The notes: a model not told the origin generated them from the letters alone. Numbered from the stretch's first letter, positions 1-9,631 are shown. The stretch is 64,000 nt of DNA from an uncultured Butyricicoccus sp. (GCA_959018045.1 CAUEJN010000001.1:31155-95154); one strand, 5' to 3'. Translations and numbers: made by a program.

Positions 1-1
1 C

Positions 2-934
2 GGACGCATTGCACTGACCGCGACCTACGGCATGTCGGTGGAAGGTGGAGTCCTGGTTGTGTGGGCGAGCGGCGTGAGTGACCTGGGCGAGGCGGCGACC
101 ATCTGGGACACGTCGATCGGACTGGATCTGAACACGGGCGCGCGCTACACAGCCGACAAGGACTTGTTTAACGACAAGCTGCTGGAGGTCACGGGCAAGC
201 TGCTGCCGCAGTCGGCGCCGTACTACGGCTCGCCGCGCATGGACAAGGACGGCGTGACGTTTTTCCGTGACTATCCGGCTACGGGCACGGCGCAGCCGTA
301 CACCGAGAGCATGCACCTGACCTTCGACCAGCTGGCCGAGGCGATCAACTTTGACGGCGCATGCTACCGCACACTGACCGGCTTTACGGGTACAGTGTAT
401 GACGATGTGCCGTATAGTCACTGGGCATTTGATTACGTGGCCGAGGTGTCGTCCAAGGGACTGATGACGGGCGACGAGCGCGGCTTCCGTCCGGAAAGTC
501 CGATTTTGACGAGCGAGGTCTGCGCGTCGGTGGCGCGCGTGCTGGAACTGCCGGGCGGCACGATGCCGGGCGTAGACGCGAGCAAGTGGTACGCGGATGA
601 GCTTGGCGCGGTGTACGAGGCCGGACTGCTGGACGGCTTCGACGTATACTGGTTTAACCCGGACGCAGTCATGACGCGCGCGGACGCGATGCAGCTTTTG
701 GCGAACGTGCTGACCTATCAGGGACGCGCGGGCACGGAGATGAGCGCGAACGAGGTTATGAGTAACATTTCGTACTTCCCGGACGCCGAGCGCGTGCCGG
801 CAAACCGCCGCCGTGCGGCAGCGATCTGTGTCAGAGCCGGACTTGTGCAGGGCGATGAGAACGGCCTGCGGCCGGATGACGCATTTACGCGAGCGGAATT
901 TGCCAAGATCGTGCTGTCGATTGCGGAAAACTGA
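2..934 (+). CDS. SLH-domain surface protein, C-terminal part (5' end outside window)
   Basis: The reading frame is open from the first bases of the window, so this is the C-terminal 310 residues of a longer protein. The last half holds three S-layer homology repeats, at roughly residues 133-185, 197-245 and 258-308. They have the usual hallmarks: 'SHWAFDYV', 'WYADELGAVYEAGLL', and the closing 'TRAEFAKIVLSI'. SLH repeats bind pyruvylated secondary cell-wall polymer and hold proteins on the cell surface. The part before them ('GLDLNTGARYTADKDLF', then a 'DGVTFF' segment) faintly resembles DUF3298-type extracellular domains, but I would not insist on it. A strong terminator follows at once, so the gene ends its own transcript. 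Confidence 0.85.
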   Translation, partial: GRIALTATYGMSVEGGVLVVWASGVSDLGEAATIWDTSIGLDLNTGARYTADKDLFNDKLLEVTGKLLPQSAPYYGSPRMDKDGVTFFRDYPATGTAQPYTESMHLTFDQLAEAINFDGACYRTLTGFTGTVYDDVPYSHWAFDYVAEVSSKGLMTGDERGFRPESPILTSEVCASVARVLELPGGTMPGVDASKWYADELGAVYEAGLLDGFDVYWFNPDAVMTRADAMQLLANVLTYQGRAGTEMSANEVMSNISYFPDAERVPANRRRAAAICVRAGLVQGDENGLRPDDAFTRAEFAKIVLSIAEN

Positions 935-946
935 ACCAAAAGAGAC

Positions 947-1008
947 AATCCCCCTTGAACAGTGACCGATGAAAGCTCGGTCCCTGTGTAATCAAGGGGG
1001 ATTTTTTA
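947..1008 (+). terminator. Rho-independent terminator after the SLH gene
   Basis: AATCCCCCTTGA at 947-958 pairs perfectly with TCAAGGGGGATT at 992-1003 and is followed by a run of T. The 33-base loop contains a smaller hairpin (GACCGA/TCGGTC). Confidence 0.9.
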
Positions 1009-1069
1009 ACAAAGTGTTGTCACAAAACTTATGTAATATTACACTTGTGTTACGTCTCGGTGTGTCACA

Positions 1070-1098
1070 TTGACTTTGTATTTTAAGACTGATATGAT
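1070..1098 (+). promoter_or_regulatory. Near-consensus sigma-A promoter of the large SLH gene
   Basis: TTGACT (1070-1075), a 17-base spacer and TATGAT (1093-1098) lie 62 bases before the start codon at 1160. The AT-rich DNA just upstream (1020-1050) could act as an UP element. The strength fits a highly expressed surface protein. Confidence 0.8.
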
Positions 1099-1159
1099 GT
1101 ATGCATACAAGAGGCGGGGCAGGAATGGCTCGCTAGATCAAAAAGGAGGAAATATTCCT

Positions 1160-4100
1160 ATGAAGAATCTGAAGAAGGTTCTTGCTATGGTACTGGCGTT
1201 TGCATGCACTTTCAGCATGTTCGCTGGCGCTAAGGTGTTTGAGGATGTCCCGGCGGGCTCCGATTACTCCGAGGCTGTTACCATGCTGTCCGACCTGGGC
1301 GTTATCCAGGGTAAGGACGACGGCAAGTATCATCCGGAAGACACCATTACCCGTGCAGAGGCTTGCGCAATGATCGCTCGTCTGATGACCGGCGACCCGA
1401 ACGTATCTCAGTACGTTGGCGCTCAGTCTTTCACCGACGTTGCAAAGGGCTCCTGGAAGGATTCCGCTATCGGCTACTGCTACATCAACGGCATCGTAAT
1501 CGGTGTTGGCAATAACAAGTTCGAGCCCGATCGTGCAATCACCGATGCTGAGTTCGTAACCATGGTTGTTCGTGCAATGGGTTACGAGACCCCGGACATG
1601 AAGCAGAACTATCCGTACTCCTACATGTCCAACGCTCAGGCAGTAGGTCTGCTGGACGGCACCAACATGGTAGCTTCCACCGACGCTCTGCGTGGTGAGG
1701 ACGCTCAGGTTATCTACAACGCTCTGTTCACCGACTACGCTCGTGGCGCTAAGCTGGTTAACACCACCCACGGCACCTCTGTTGAGACTTACCCGACCCT
1801 GGCTGAGTCCGTTTGGGGTCTGTCTCGTGCAGCAGTAGGCGAGTGGAAGGAAGACAAGGAGACCGGTAAGGACTACATGTCTACCTGCGAGGCTCATACC
1901 TGGGTTGTTACTGGCAACGTAGTTGAGATCGACAAGGTTAACTACATCCAGGCTCTGCCGATCGAAGACGGCGAAACCGATCTGTATGCTAAGGCTAAGG
2001 CTAAGGACAATGCACCGTACTACTTCAAGTATGACGGCGACGTAGATGCTCTGAAGGGCTACCAGGTAGAGCTGTGGGGCGAAGGCGACCACTCTGAGCC
2101 TGAGTACACCACCATCGACAACGTTGATGGCAAGGTAAAGGGCTACATCTACTCTTCTGACTGGAACATCAAGGCAATCAAGACCGTTAAGGGTCAGACT
2201 GCTTATGATTACAACGCTTCCATGGACGATGAGAAGACCAACGGCTCCATCGAGACCGCTGACATCGACGTAGATCTGGACAACGTACAGAACTACACCA
2301 AGGACGGCAAGCTGTACGGCAAGCTGATGGACAAGAAGGACGTTGAGAAGGCTCTGAACGTCAAGAACTCCACCAAGTACAACCTGATCGACTGGGATTC
2401 CGACGGTTCTGTTGATTACATCGACGCTACCACCTACGAGTACTACGAGGTTGACTCTGTCACCAAGACCAAGGTTCGCCTGAAGGGCTTTGATGGCAAG
2501 GTTGCAATGACTCTGGACGTTGATGGCGAGACCGACGACGTTAAGATCGACGACAAGAAGTACACCGTTAAGGCTGAGCTGCCGACCGACCTGAAGGAAG
2601 GCGACATCATCGAGGTTTCGATGAACAACGTTGCAGCTAAGAAGGAGCTCATCTCCAACTGGACTGTTAAGGTTGTAGAGCCCGAGACCAAGGACGTTAC
2701 CGAGGTTGACACCAAGAAGGGTGTTGAGTTCGACGACGAGCTGATCAAGGTTGCTAACGAGGAGTACACCTTCGCAACCGATGGTGAGAAGGCTTCCAAG
2801 ACCTATGACAACATGGACGAGGATACCGACATCGCTTGGGATCTGTGGCGTGATGCAAACGGCTTCATTATCAAGATGCAGCCCTCTGACTCCTCCACTG
2901 GCTACCTGTTCGTAACTGGTTACGAAGAAGGCCAGAACAAGACCGGTAAGCGCGATCTGATGGTTGTTTCCGGCGTTTACGGCGACAACACCGAGGCTAA
3001 GGACGTTAAGCTGGTAAACAACGCTGCAATCTATCTGTACGACAACAAGGATGCAAAGAATGTTTACGATAAGGATGAGCATGCTCTGGTAACCAAGGCT
3101 GTTGATACCGACGGCGACGGCGATACCGAGGCTCTGGTTAACACTGATATCATTGGTCATGCTTATCGTTACACTGCTAACGAGGATGGCCAGATCACCA
3201 AGCTGGTTCGCGTTGCAACCGATAAGAGCGCCAATGATTATTCCTTCGATGAGAAGACCGACGTTCTGAAGGCAAATGATAAGAATCATTATCTGGATGA
3301 GTCCAAGGTAATCTTTGCTGTTAACTCCAGCGAGTGGACCAAGGATGGCGCAACTAAGGAGCTGAGCACCAGCGACGTTCTGGCCGTTGCATACAAGGAC
3401 GTTCCGACCATCGGCAACAAGGATAGCGACGAAAAGACCAAGGCTGACGAGGGCGTTCAGTACGATCTGGACTCCGATAAGGAAACCATCACCGCTGCTG
3501 TTCTGGGTGTTAACACCTTCCGTTACTTCGGTAACACCACCAACAAGTCTGGTCTGGTTACCAAGATGTCCTACAAGCCCAAGGATGACGTTTACGTAAT
3601 CGAGGCTACTATCGCAGGCGAGTCCGAGACCGAGTTCACCACCATCGATGCAGATGATGTTGAGATGAAGGGTGCTAAGGATCTGGATACCATGTACGCC
3701 CTGCTGACCAAGGGCGAGGATGCTAAGAATGGTCTGTACGCTGAGATGGACTTCAATGCAGACGGTAAGGTTATCGCTATCGATCTGATGATCGATACCT
3801 ACGAGAACCTGGCTGCTGTTGAGAAGGCTCAGACTGATGGAATCAAGGGTTATGGCGTAGCTCGTGTTGTTATCAACCGTGTATCTACCCAGAACCGCAT
3901 CCTGACCTCTCAGGCAAAGAGCGATGGCAATGGCAAGGTTTACACCAGAAGCGCTCAGACTCTGAAGCAGAACTTTGACATCACCGATGATACCAAGTAC
4001 TACGAGGTTGACGCTGATCTCGAGCTCCCGGCTAACGGCAAGTACCTGAATGCATATGCAGATGCATTTGCTAAGGAGTTCCGTCTGAAGGATATCTCTG

Positions 4101-5125
4101 AGGGTGACGTTACCGATCTGGATTCCTTCATCCGCACCAAGACCGACGACGACGAGTACGTTGTAGCCGACGTTATCTACGACGACGGCGATGCTGTTGC
4201 TGTATACTACTACAAGGATACCGTTGCTGAGGCTAAGGTTAAAGATGCTATCGCAGTTGACGATGTCAAGATCGATATCATTGGCAAAACTTCGCCGGTT
4301 ACTGAGAAGTACGATTATCGCACGATTGGTGATGCAGTAGTTGATACTGCTAAGGCTCCGGTTGTTTCTCCTGCTAACAAGAAGGTAAGCGCAGCGTATG
4401 CTGCTGATGGCAAGATTCAGATTAGCGTAGAGAATGGCGCTATGGCTGGCGACTACAAGGTAACTCTGTTTGCAGAGGACGGCAAGACTAAAGGTACCTT
4501 CACTGTCACCGTAGAGTCTGACGTAAAGTCTGAGATGAACGTTGAGAATGCAAGTCAGCTGAAAGCTGCACTGGAAAATGTGGATGTTACTACCATCAAC
4601 CTTAAGGCAGATATCGCTCTGAGTAAAGCTCTGACTATTGACCGTGCAGTAACCATCAATGGTAATGGTCACTCTCTGGATAAGAATGTTGTAATTGGCT
4701 CGCAGGGCAAGAATGTTACTCTGAACGATGTTGAAGTTAACAACAACGAGGATGCTTATGCTGTACAGGTATATGACACCTATGGTGTAACCCTTAACAA
4801 CGTTACCGCAACTTCTTCTCAGAAGGGTGCAATCCTGATTAACGGTTCTACTGTTAAGCTGACCGGTACCACCACTGTTGACGGCCCTTGGGGCGGCATT
4901 GAAGTATCCAAGGGTAAGAACGCTAAGGGTATGCCTGAGCTGACTGTTGAAGGCACTCTGGTAAACAACTCTAACGGTGTTGTTCTGTGGATCGATGGCT
5001 ACAAGCAGGGTACTACAGATGTAGCAGCGGATATCATTACTGCTGATGCAGTTAAGGGTATGGATGACTACCAGATTCGCGTTGTTGACCACGAGGGTCA
5101 CCATCAGCTGCACTTCTTCAAGTAA
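1160..5125 (+). CDS. Large SLH-domain exported protein, probable S-layer subunit
   Basis: 1,321 residues. I start it at the ATG at 1160, eight bases after AAAAGGAGGA; the frame is open further upstream, but that region holds the promoter. Residues 1-23 are a signal peptide ('MKNLKKVLAMVLAFACTFSM'). Three SLH repeats follow at about 25-80, 90-142 and 145-197 and should anchor the protein to the wall polymer. The long middle is rich in Asp, Lys and Thr with beta-strand periodicity and no enzyme motif I recognise. The last ~160 residues ('DRAVTINGNGHSLDKNVVIG', 'VTLNDVEVNN') look like a right-handed parallel beta-helix. Codon use is extremely biased (GTT, GCT, AAG, GAC, CTG), more than in most neighbours and like the ribosomal genes, which together with the promoter suggests an abundant lattice protein. 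That role is inference. Confidence 0.85.
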   Translation: MKNLKKVLAMVLAFACTFSMFAGAKVFEDVPAGSDYSEAVTMLSDLGVIQGKDDGKYHPEDTITRAEACAMIARLMTGDPNVSQYVGAQSFTDVAKGSWKDSAIGYCYINGIVIGVGNNKFEPDRAITDAEFVTMVVRAMGYETPDMKQNYPYSYMSNAQAVGLLDGTNMVASTDALRGEDAQVIYNALFTDYARGAKLVNTTHGTSVETYPTLAESVWGLSRAAVGEWKEDKETGKDYMSTCEAHTWVVTGNVVEIDKVNYIQALPIEDGETDLYAKAKAKDNAPYYFKYDGDVDALKGYQVELWGEGDHSEPEYTTIDNVDGKVKGYIYSSDWNIKAIKTVKGQTAYDYNASMDDEKTNGSIETADIDVDLDNVQNYTKDGKLYGKLMDKKDVEKALNVKNSTKYNLIDWDSDGSVDYIDATTYEYYEVDSVTKTKVRLKGFDGKVAMTLDVDGETDDVKIDDKKYTVKAELPTDLKEGDIIEVSMNNVAAKKELISNWTVKVVEPETKDVTEVDTKKGVEFDDELIKVANEEYTFATDGEKASKTYDNMDEDTDIAWDLWRDANGFIIKMQPSDSSTGYLFVTGYEEGQNKTGKRDLMVVSGVYGDNTEAKDVKLVNNAAIYLYDNKDAKNVYDKDEHALVTKAVDTDGDGDTEALVNTDIIGHAYRYTANEDGQITKLVRVATDKSANDYSFDEKTDVLKANDKNHYLDESKVIFAVNSSEWTKDGATKELSTSDVLAVAYKDVPTIGNKDSDEKTKADEGVQYDLDSDKETITAAVLGVNTFRYFGNTTNKSGLVTKMSYKPKDDVYVIEATIAGESETEFTTIDADDVEMKGAKDLDTMYALLTKGEDAKNGLYAEMDFNADGKVIAIDLMIDTYENLAAVEKAQTDGIKGYGVARVVINRVSTQNRILTSQAKSDGNGKVYTRSAQTLKQNFDITDDTKYYEVDADLELPANGKYLNAYADAFAKEFRLKDISEGDVTDLDSFIRTKTDDDEYVVADVIYDDGDAVAVYYYKDTVAEAKVKDAIAVDDVKIDIIGKTSPVTEKYDYRTIGDAVVDTAKAPVVSPANKKVSAAYAADGKIQISVENGAMAGDYKVTLFAEDGKTKGTFTVTVESDVKSEMNVENASQLKAALENVDVTTINLKADIALSKALTIDRAVTINGNGHSLDKNVVIGSQGKNVTLNDVEVNNNEDAYAVQVYDTYGVTLNNVTATSSQKGAILINGSTVKLTGTTTVDGPWGGIEVSKGKNAKGMPELTVEGTLVNNSNGVVLWIDGYKQGTTDVAADIITADAVKGMDDYQIRVVDHEGHHQLHFFK

Positions 5126-5163
5126 TTCAGCTTCCTAGAAACTGAATAACTTCTAAGAACCCC

Positions 5164-5195
5164 AAAAGGGCTCCGCTTCGGCGGGGCCCTTTTTC
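5164..5195 (+). terminator. Rho-independent terminator of the large SLH gene
   Basis: AAGGGCTCCGC (5166-5176), TTCG tetraloop and GCGGGGCCCTT (5181-5191) form a GC-rich stem with one G-T wobble, running into five T residues. Confidence 0.93.
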
Positions 5196-5323
5196 TATGC
5201 CTTCCTATCAAAAACCTGATCTTTAAGTGGAAGATTTTTCCATAAAAAGTCTGGAATTTTGTAACTAAAATGTCACCTTAATAAAGTATTTTCAAATTGT
5301 TCACAAACGAGGGGAACTTTTCA

Positions 5324-5352
5324 TTGTTCCCGTTCGTCTATTATGATAGAAT
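5324..5352 (+). promoter_or_regulatory. Probable promoter of the first stalk-domain gene
   Basis: TTGTTC (5324-5329), 17 bases, TAGAAT (5347-5352). A TATGAT overlaps at 5342-5347 but has no well-placed -35. The rest of the 5196-5432 gap is AT-rich, with a GC-rich, ribosome-binding-site-containing 5' leader from about 5360. Confidence 0.5.
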
Positions 5353-5432
5353 AGGGATAACAAGGTATCCTTTATCGCCCGGTCGCCGTCAGCGTCCGGC
5401 GAAAAAAACCGGAAATGAGGAGGTCTTACTCA

Positions 5433-7535
5433 ATGAAATTCATCAAGCGTTTGGGTGCGCTCTTTGTCGCCCTCTGCCTGATGGCCACCATGGTTCCCGC
5501 AGCTTTTGCCGCTGACGCAAAGACAACCGGAGCCATTACCCTCACCATCGGCAGCTCGACCATGTCGGTCAATGGTACTTCTACCACCATTGATGCCCAG
5601 GGTTCCCGCGCAACTCTCTACAAGGGCTATACCATGCTTCCGCTGCGCTCTGTCGTCGAGAACATGGGCGGCACGGTAGACTGGAACGCGGCAAACCAGA
5701 AGATTACGCTCAAGTATAACGGCTCCACGGTCACCATGACCCTGGGTTCCAAGACCGCTTATGCAAACGGCGTGGCAAAGTCCATGTCTGTCGCACCCTT
5801 CACCGACAACGGACGTACTTACGTCTGGCTGCGCTCGCTGGAGTTCTTCCCGGGCGTAACCGTTGGCTGGCGTGCTGATACCCGTCAGGCAACCGTCATT
5901 TACCCGATGGTCGCGGGCTCTACCCTGGCGACCCAGCCGGTACAGCTCAAGATCACCAACACCTCGACCGTTGCTTATAAGGAGATCCGCTTTGCACCCG
6001 CAGGTACCGAGAGTTGGGGCGGTAATGTCCTGACCACCCAGCTGTACGCAAACAGCATCCAGACGGTCACGGCAAACATGGCGAAGGTCAAGTACGATAT
6101 GCAGCTGACCGGCGCTTACGGTTATAAGTCTTACATCCGTAACCTGGATTTTACGAACGCAGGCTCTTACGGTTCGCTGACCATCACCTCGGCGGACGCT
6201 GCGACCCTGGTACTGGACGGCGTACTGGCTTCGGGCACTGACTCGAACGTCCTGCTGACCGTTCGCAACAACACCGGCAACGTCATCACCTCGATCGTTT
6301 ACGGCTCGGCAGCAACCGGCGTATGGTCTGACGAGCAGCTGGCAACCCGTTACCTGGCAGCCGGCGGCTACACCACCATGACCCTGCCTTACGCTTCCGC
6401 GAAGCCCTATTACGACTTCCGCATTACTTACCAGAGCGGCTGGCAGGTCACTTACACCAACGTAAATCTGGCTTCGTCCTGGGGCACCCAGATGGTAACC
6501 TTCAATGCAAACGGACAGGTTTCCTACGCGAACTCGTCCACCTCGACCAACAGCGGCAGCACCGAGATTACCTTCAAGAACAGCTACGGCAAGACCGTTT
6601 ACGAGCTGCGTATGGCACTGTCCAACACCGACTCGGCATTCCGTAACGCAAAGAACCTGATCGATACCACCAAGAATGGCAACACCGATAAGTTCAGCAT
6701 CGACCTGACCGGTATGCGCAAGTGGTACATCCGTGCATACGATAAGGACGGCGACGTCATCGAGTCCGGCAGCGTCACCTTCTCGTCCACCAATCCCAAG
6801 AGCGCTACCATCACCCTCAAGAAGAGCGGCTTTGCACTTGGTTCGTCTTCGTCCTCGAACGATGGTCTGCTGATCTCCAATCTGTCTGGTAAGGACATCT
6901 ATGGTATGTTCGTCATCGATCCGGATGATAAGATCAAGGATAGCTGGGATTATGAAGACTTCAACGATGAGTACGACGATATCGGTGATCTGGACAAGGG
7001 TGAGTACGATATCTTTGATCTCGATCTGTATGGTAAAAACGACAACGAGATGAGACTGATTGTCTTCAGGGACAAGAATAACCTTGTCGAGAAGAAGATT
7101 TCGTTCAACAAGAATATCTCGGATATCGGTGTTATCTGCATCACCAGCCTGTCTTCGAGCGGCATCAAGTACTACGATGATGGCGCAGATGATCTGGCCG
7201 ATGGCAAACTGGTATTTGCAGTTTATAACAGTGACAGCAAGTATGAGCTGAAGAATGTCTATGTTCGCAAGGCAAGCAAGGGCGATGCAGACGATGATGA
7301 CAATGTTAGTGACTTTGACGGTAAGAAGGTATGGTCGTCGACCGATCTGTCTACCGAGACTGGCAAGTCTGAGGTCTTTGAAAATGACGAATGGGGCAAT
7401 GAGGGTTATTACGACTTCCTGTTCGAGTTTGAAGGCAACCGTTGTGTCACCGTGGACAACGAGGATCTGAGCGATTACGATTATTTCGTACAGTTCAACG
7501 TTGATCGTGACGGCGCTGATGTAGACGGCGAATAA
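5433..7535 (+). CDS. Exported protein: copper-amine-oxidase-N-like stalk domain plus tandem beta repeats
   Basis: 700 residues. The ATG at 5433 is preferred because GAGGAGGT lies 9 bases upstream; an in-frame ATG at 5415 overlaps that site. A signal peptide ('ALFVALCLMATMVPAAFA') ends near residue 27. Residues ~33-155 match the copper amine oxidase N-terminal / stalk domain family (PF07833-like; 'YTMLPLRSVVENMGGTVDW'), a wall-associated module without catalysis. The remainder shows about five repeats of 80-110 residues, each opening with a pattern like 'ITNTSTVAYKEIRF', 'VRNNTGNVITSIVY', 'ISNLSGKDIYGMFV' or 'VYNSDSKYELKNVYV', and ending in an alternating strand segment; I read them as beta-sandwich domains. 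There is no SLH or LPXTG anchor, so it may be secreted or held by another route. The next gene is its paralogue. Confidence 0.82.
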   Translation: MKFIKRLGALFVALCLMATMVPAAFAADAKTTGAITLTIGSSTMSVNGTSTTIDAQGSRATLYKGYTMLPLRSVVENMGGTVDWNAANQKITLKYNGSTVTMTLGSKTAYANGVAKSMSVAPFTDNGRTYVWLRSLEFFPGVTVGWRADTRQATVIYPMVAGSTLATQPVQLKITNTSTVAYKEIRFAPAGTESWGGNVLTTQLYANSIQTVTANMAKVKYDMQLTGAYGYKSYIRNLDFTNAGSYGSLTITSADAATLVLDGVLASGTDSNVLLTVRNNTGNVITSIVYGSAATGVWSDEQLATRYLAAGGYTTMTLPYASAKPYYDFRITYQSGWQVTYTNVNLASSWGTQMVTFNANGQVSYANSSTSTNSGSTEITFKNSYGKTVYELRMALSNTDSAFRNAKNLIDTTKNGNTDKFSIDLTGMRKWYIRAYDKDGDVIESGSVTFSSTNPKSATITLKKSGFALGSSSSSNDGLLISNLSGKDIYGMFVIDPDDKIKDSWDYEDFNDEYDDIGDLDKGEYDIFDLDLYGKNDNEMRLIVFRDKNNLVEKKISFNKNISDIGVICITSLSSSGIKYYDDGADDLADGKLVFAVYNSDSKYELKNVYVRKASKGDADDDDNVSDFDGKKVWSSTDLSTETGKSEVFENDEWGNEGYYDFLFEFEGNRCVTVDNEDLSDYDYFVQFNVDRDGADVDGE

Positions 7536-7553
7536 ATCCTACACAGTATAAAA

Positions 7554-7585
7554 GTCCCCCGGCCATACCGGTCGGGGGATTTTTA
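7554..7585 (+). terminator. Rho-independent terminator between the two stalk-domain genes
   Basis: TCCCCCGGCC and GGTCGGGGGA (7555-7580) pair with one wobble, followed by TTTTT. The second paralogue has its own strong ribosome binding site, but I see no clear promoter in the short gap. Confidence 0.88.
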
Positions 7586-7636
7586 GATAAGGGACGATTC
7601 AGGGACGTCCGATGGATTACAAGGAGGAATCACACA

Positions 7637-9400
7637 ATGAAATTGCGAAAACGGCTGAGTGCGCTGATCGTGAGCGCAGCTCTGCTGCTGACTGCACTGC
7701 CGGCGATTGCGCCCGCAACCGCGTCAGCGGCAACGACGATGGGCTCCATCGTTCTGACGATTGACAGCCCGACCATGACGGTGAACGGCACGTCCAAGGC
7801 AATCGATGCCGAGGGCAGCAAGCCGGCACTGGATGCCGGCGGCTATACCATGCTGCCGCTGCGCGGCGTGGTAGAGGCGATGGGCGGCAGCCTGACCTGG
7901 GATGCGGCAAACCGTATCGTTACCATGGTAAAGGATGGCCAGACCATCAAGGTACCGATCGGCTCGACCAAGCTGACCGTGGACGGTGTCCAGAAGGACA
8001 TGCTGGCAAACAACGGCACCTACAAGGCTGCATACATCAATAAGTCCGGCCGCACGCTGGTTCACGTGCGTGCACTCCAGGCGTTCAATAACACCACCTG
8101 CACCTGGAACCAGGCAACCAAGCAGGTAACAGTCACTTACCCGACCAATACCCCTACGGTATCTTCCAAGAACTACCGCGTTGATCTGATTAACCAGACC
8201 GGCGCAGACATCAATGCACTGTACTATAGATCTGGACCAAATGGTACGTATGGAAAGAATGTGCTGACGACTGCGATCAAGAAAAATAGCACCGGCTCGA
8301 TTTATATTTCAGTTCCTGATAATGCAGTCAGCAGAGTATATGATTTTTACACTGAGGGCAGCGGTACAAATGTTTACAGTGGTATTAATCTGACTGGTGC
8401 CAATGCCTACGTTACCGTTCTGCTCAAGGAGAACGGCAAGTTCGAGCAGGCAAACGACAAGACCATCACGGTATCTTCGGGCAACACCGCACTCAAGGTC
8501 GAGAACAATTCCAAGCTGGATATTGAAAAGCTGTACATGTCCAAGGACAGCAGCTTTTCGAGCTCGGAGATCATCTGGGACAAGACCATCGACGCAGGCG
8601 ATGACGAGACCATCGACATCAATCTGGACGGCACCAAGACCTGGTACTTCCAGGTCGTCGACGAGGATGGCGATAAGTACTCGAGCGGCAAGGTAACCTT
8701 CTCGAGCAGCACGGTCAAGAGCGCAACCCTGACCTTCTCGAGCAGCAAGAAGCTGTCGCTCAAGGGCTCGTCGAGTGACGGTGATATTACAGTTGCGATT
8801 GTCAACGACACCGGGACCAAGATTCGAAAAGCTTATCTGGTCGATAAGGGCGATGGCCGGAATTTTGACATTGATAAATATGACAAAGATGACGACATTT
8901 TGGACGATAACAGTGGCCTGAAGGCTGGCGAGTATATTGTCCTAGAAGATATCGCGGAAGCTGACAAATACGATATCGTGCTATACTATGGTTCTGGCGA
9001 TAATGATTTTGACTATTTTTCGGTAAACTTGGAAGACGCCGATACGTATGCATTGATTTATGTCAATAATGATAGTAAAGATCGTTTCAGTGGAAGCGTT
9101 TACACGGACAATGATGATGAGATGATTATCGGCGTATATAATGATACGGATGATAATCTATCCGATGTGAGAGTAAGAGAGCAGGATAATAACAGAAAGA
9201 TTAAAGATATTGGCTCTCTGAAGGATGGATCTATTTCCTTTGTTGAGGTAAATACCGATGACAATCCGGATATCAATATCAACTGGTCGGATAATTCCAG
9301 CGGCATTGACATTGACGATTTGGATGAGGAAAACCCGTTTGCGGTTATCACTCTAAAAGACAAGGATGACTATTCCCTAGATAGCATCGACGATATCTGA
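7637..9400 (+). CDS. Exported stalk-domain protein, paralogue of the preceding gene
   Basis: 587 residues, starting at an ATG eight bases after AAGGAGGA. Residues 1-32 are a signal peptide ('ALIVSAALLLTALPAIAPAT'). Residues ~36-172 are the same copper-amine-oxidase-N-like module as in the upstream gene ('YTMLPLRGVVEAMGGSLTW', 'LVHVRALQAF'). After it come about four repeats starting 'LINQTGADINALYY', 'VENNSKLDIEKLYM', 'IVNDTGTKIRKAYL' and 'VYNDTDDNLSDVRV'. The C-terminal repeats are very acidic. Codon use changes inside the gene: roughly 8200-8395 and 8780-9400 are more AT-rich with rarer codons, while the rest is GC-rich like the neighbours, which suggests repeat exchange or recent acquisition of some modules. 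Function unknown beyond a likely extracellular structural or binding role. Confidence 0.82.
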   Translation: MKLRKRLSALIVSAALLLTALPAIAPATASAATTMGSIVLTIDSPTMTVNGTSKAIDAEGSKPALDAGGYTMLPLRGVVEAMGGSLTWDAANRIVTMVKDGQTIKVPIGSTKLTVDGVQKDMLANNGTYKAAYINKSGRTLVHVRALQAFNNTTCTWNQATKQVTVTYPTNTPTVSSKNYRVDLINQTGADINALYYRSGPNGTYGKNVLTTAIKKNSTGSIYISVPDNAVSRVYDFYTEGSGTNVYSGINLTGANAYVTVLLKENGKFEQANDKTITVSSGNTALKVENNSKLDIEKLYMSKDSSFSSSEIIWDKTIDAGDDETIDINLDGTKTWYFQVVDEDGDKYSSGKVTFSSSTVKSATLTFSSSKKLSLKGSSSDGDITVAIVNDTGTKIRKAYLVDKGDGRNFDIDKYDKDDDILDDNSGLKAGEYIVLEDIAEADKYDIVLYYGSGDNDFDYFSVNLEDADTYALIYVNNDSKDRFSGSVYTDNDDEMIIGVYNDTDDNLSDVRVREQDNNRKIKDIGSLKDGSISFVEVNTDDNPDININWSDNSSGIDIDDLDEENPFAVITLKDKDDYSLDSIDDI

Positions 9401-9411
9401 TCACACAAATG

Positions 9412-9438
9412 CAAACCCCTGCTAACTAGCAGGGGTTT
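9412..9438 (+). terminator. Rho-independent terminator of the second stalk-domain gene
   Basis: AACCCCTGCTA and TAGCAGGGGTT form an 11-base inverted repeat with a tiny centre, followed by TTTTG. Confidence 0.88.
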
Positions 9439-9565
9439 TGTGTTTGCCGTGCAGAGTAAGCAGAGTAAAGTGTAATATAACAGATAAGAAACGATACAAA
9501 AAGTCAAAGTTACAAAGATTTCAGTAAAAAAAAGTGACAAAAAGGTTAAATAACCGAAAAAAGGG

Positions 9566-9594
9566 TTTCTTTTGAAACAATAATTTGCTATAAT
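9566..9594 (+). promoter_or_regulatory. Extended -10 promoter of the ArsC-like gene
   Basis: TGCTATAAT (9586-9594) is a perfect extended -10. The hexamer 17 bases before it, TTTCTT, is weak. The preceding 100 bases are very AT-rich. Confidence 0.6.
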
Positions 9595-9631
9595 GAGACA
9601 TCATAATAGGTGACGGGAGGTTAAACCTCTT

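Noticed and set aside
1133..5113. A 1,326-codon open frame antisense to the large SLH gene
   Set aside because: It mirrors the strongly biased sense codons, which leave few stop codons on the reverse strand. It has no ribosome site, and its translation has no domain, only low-complexity Leu/Val/Asn stretches.
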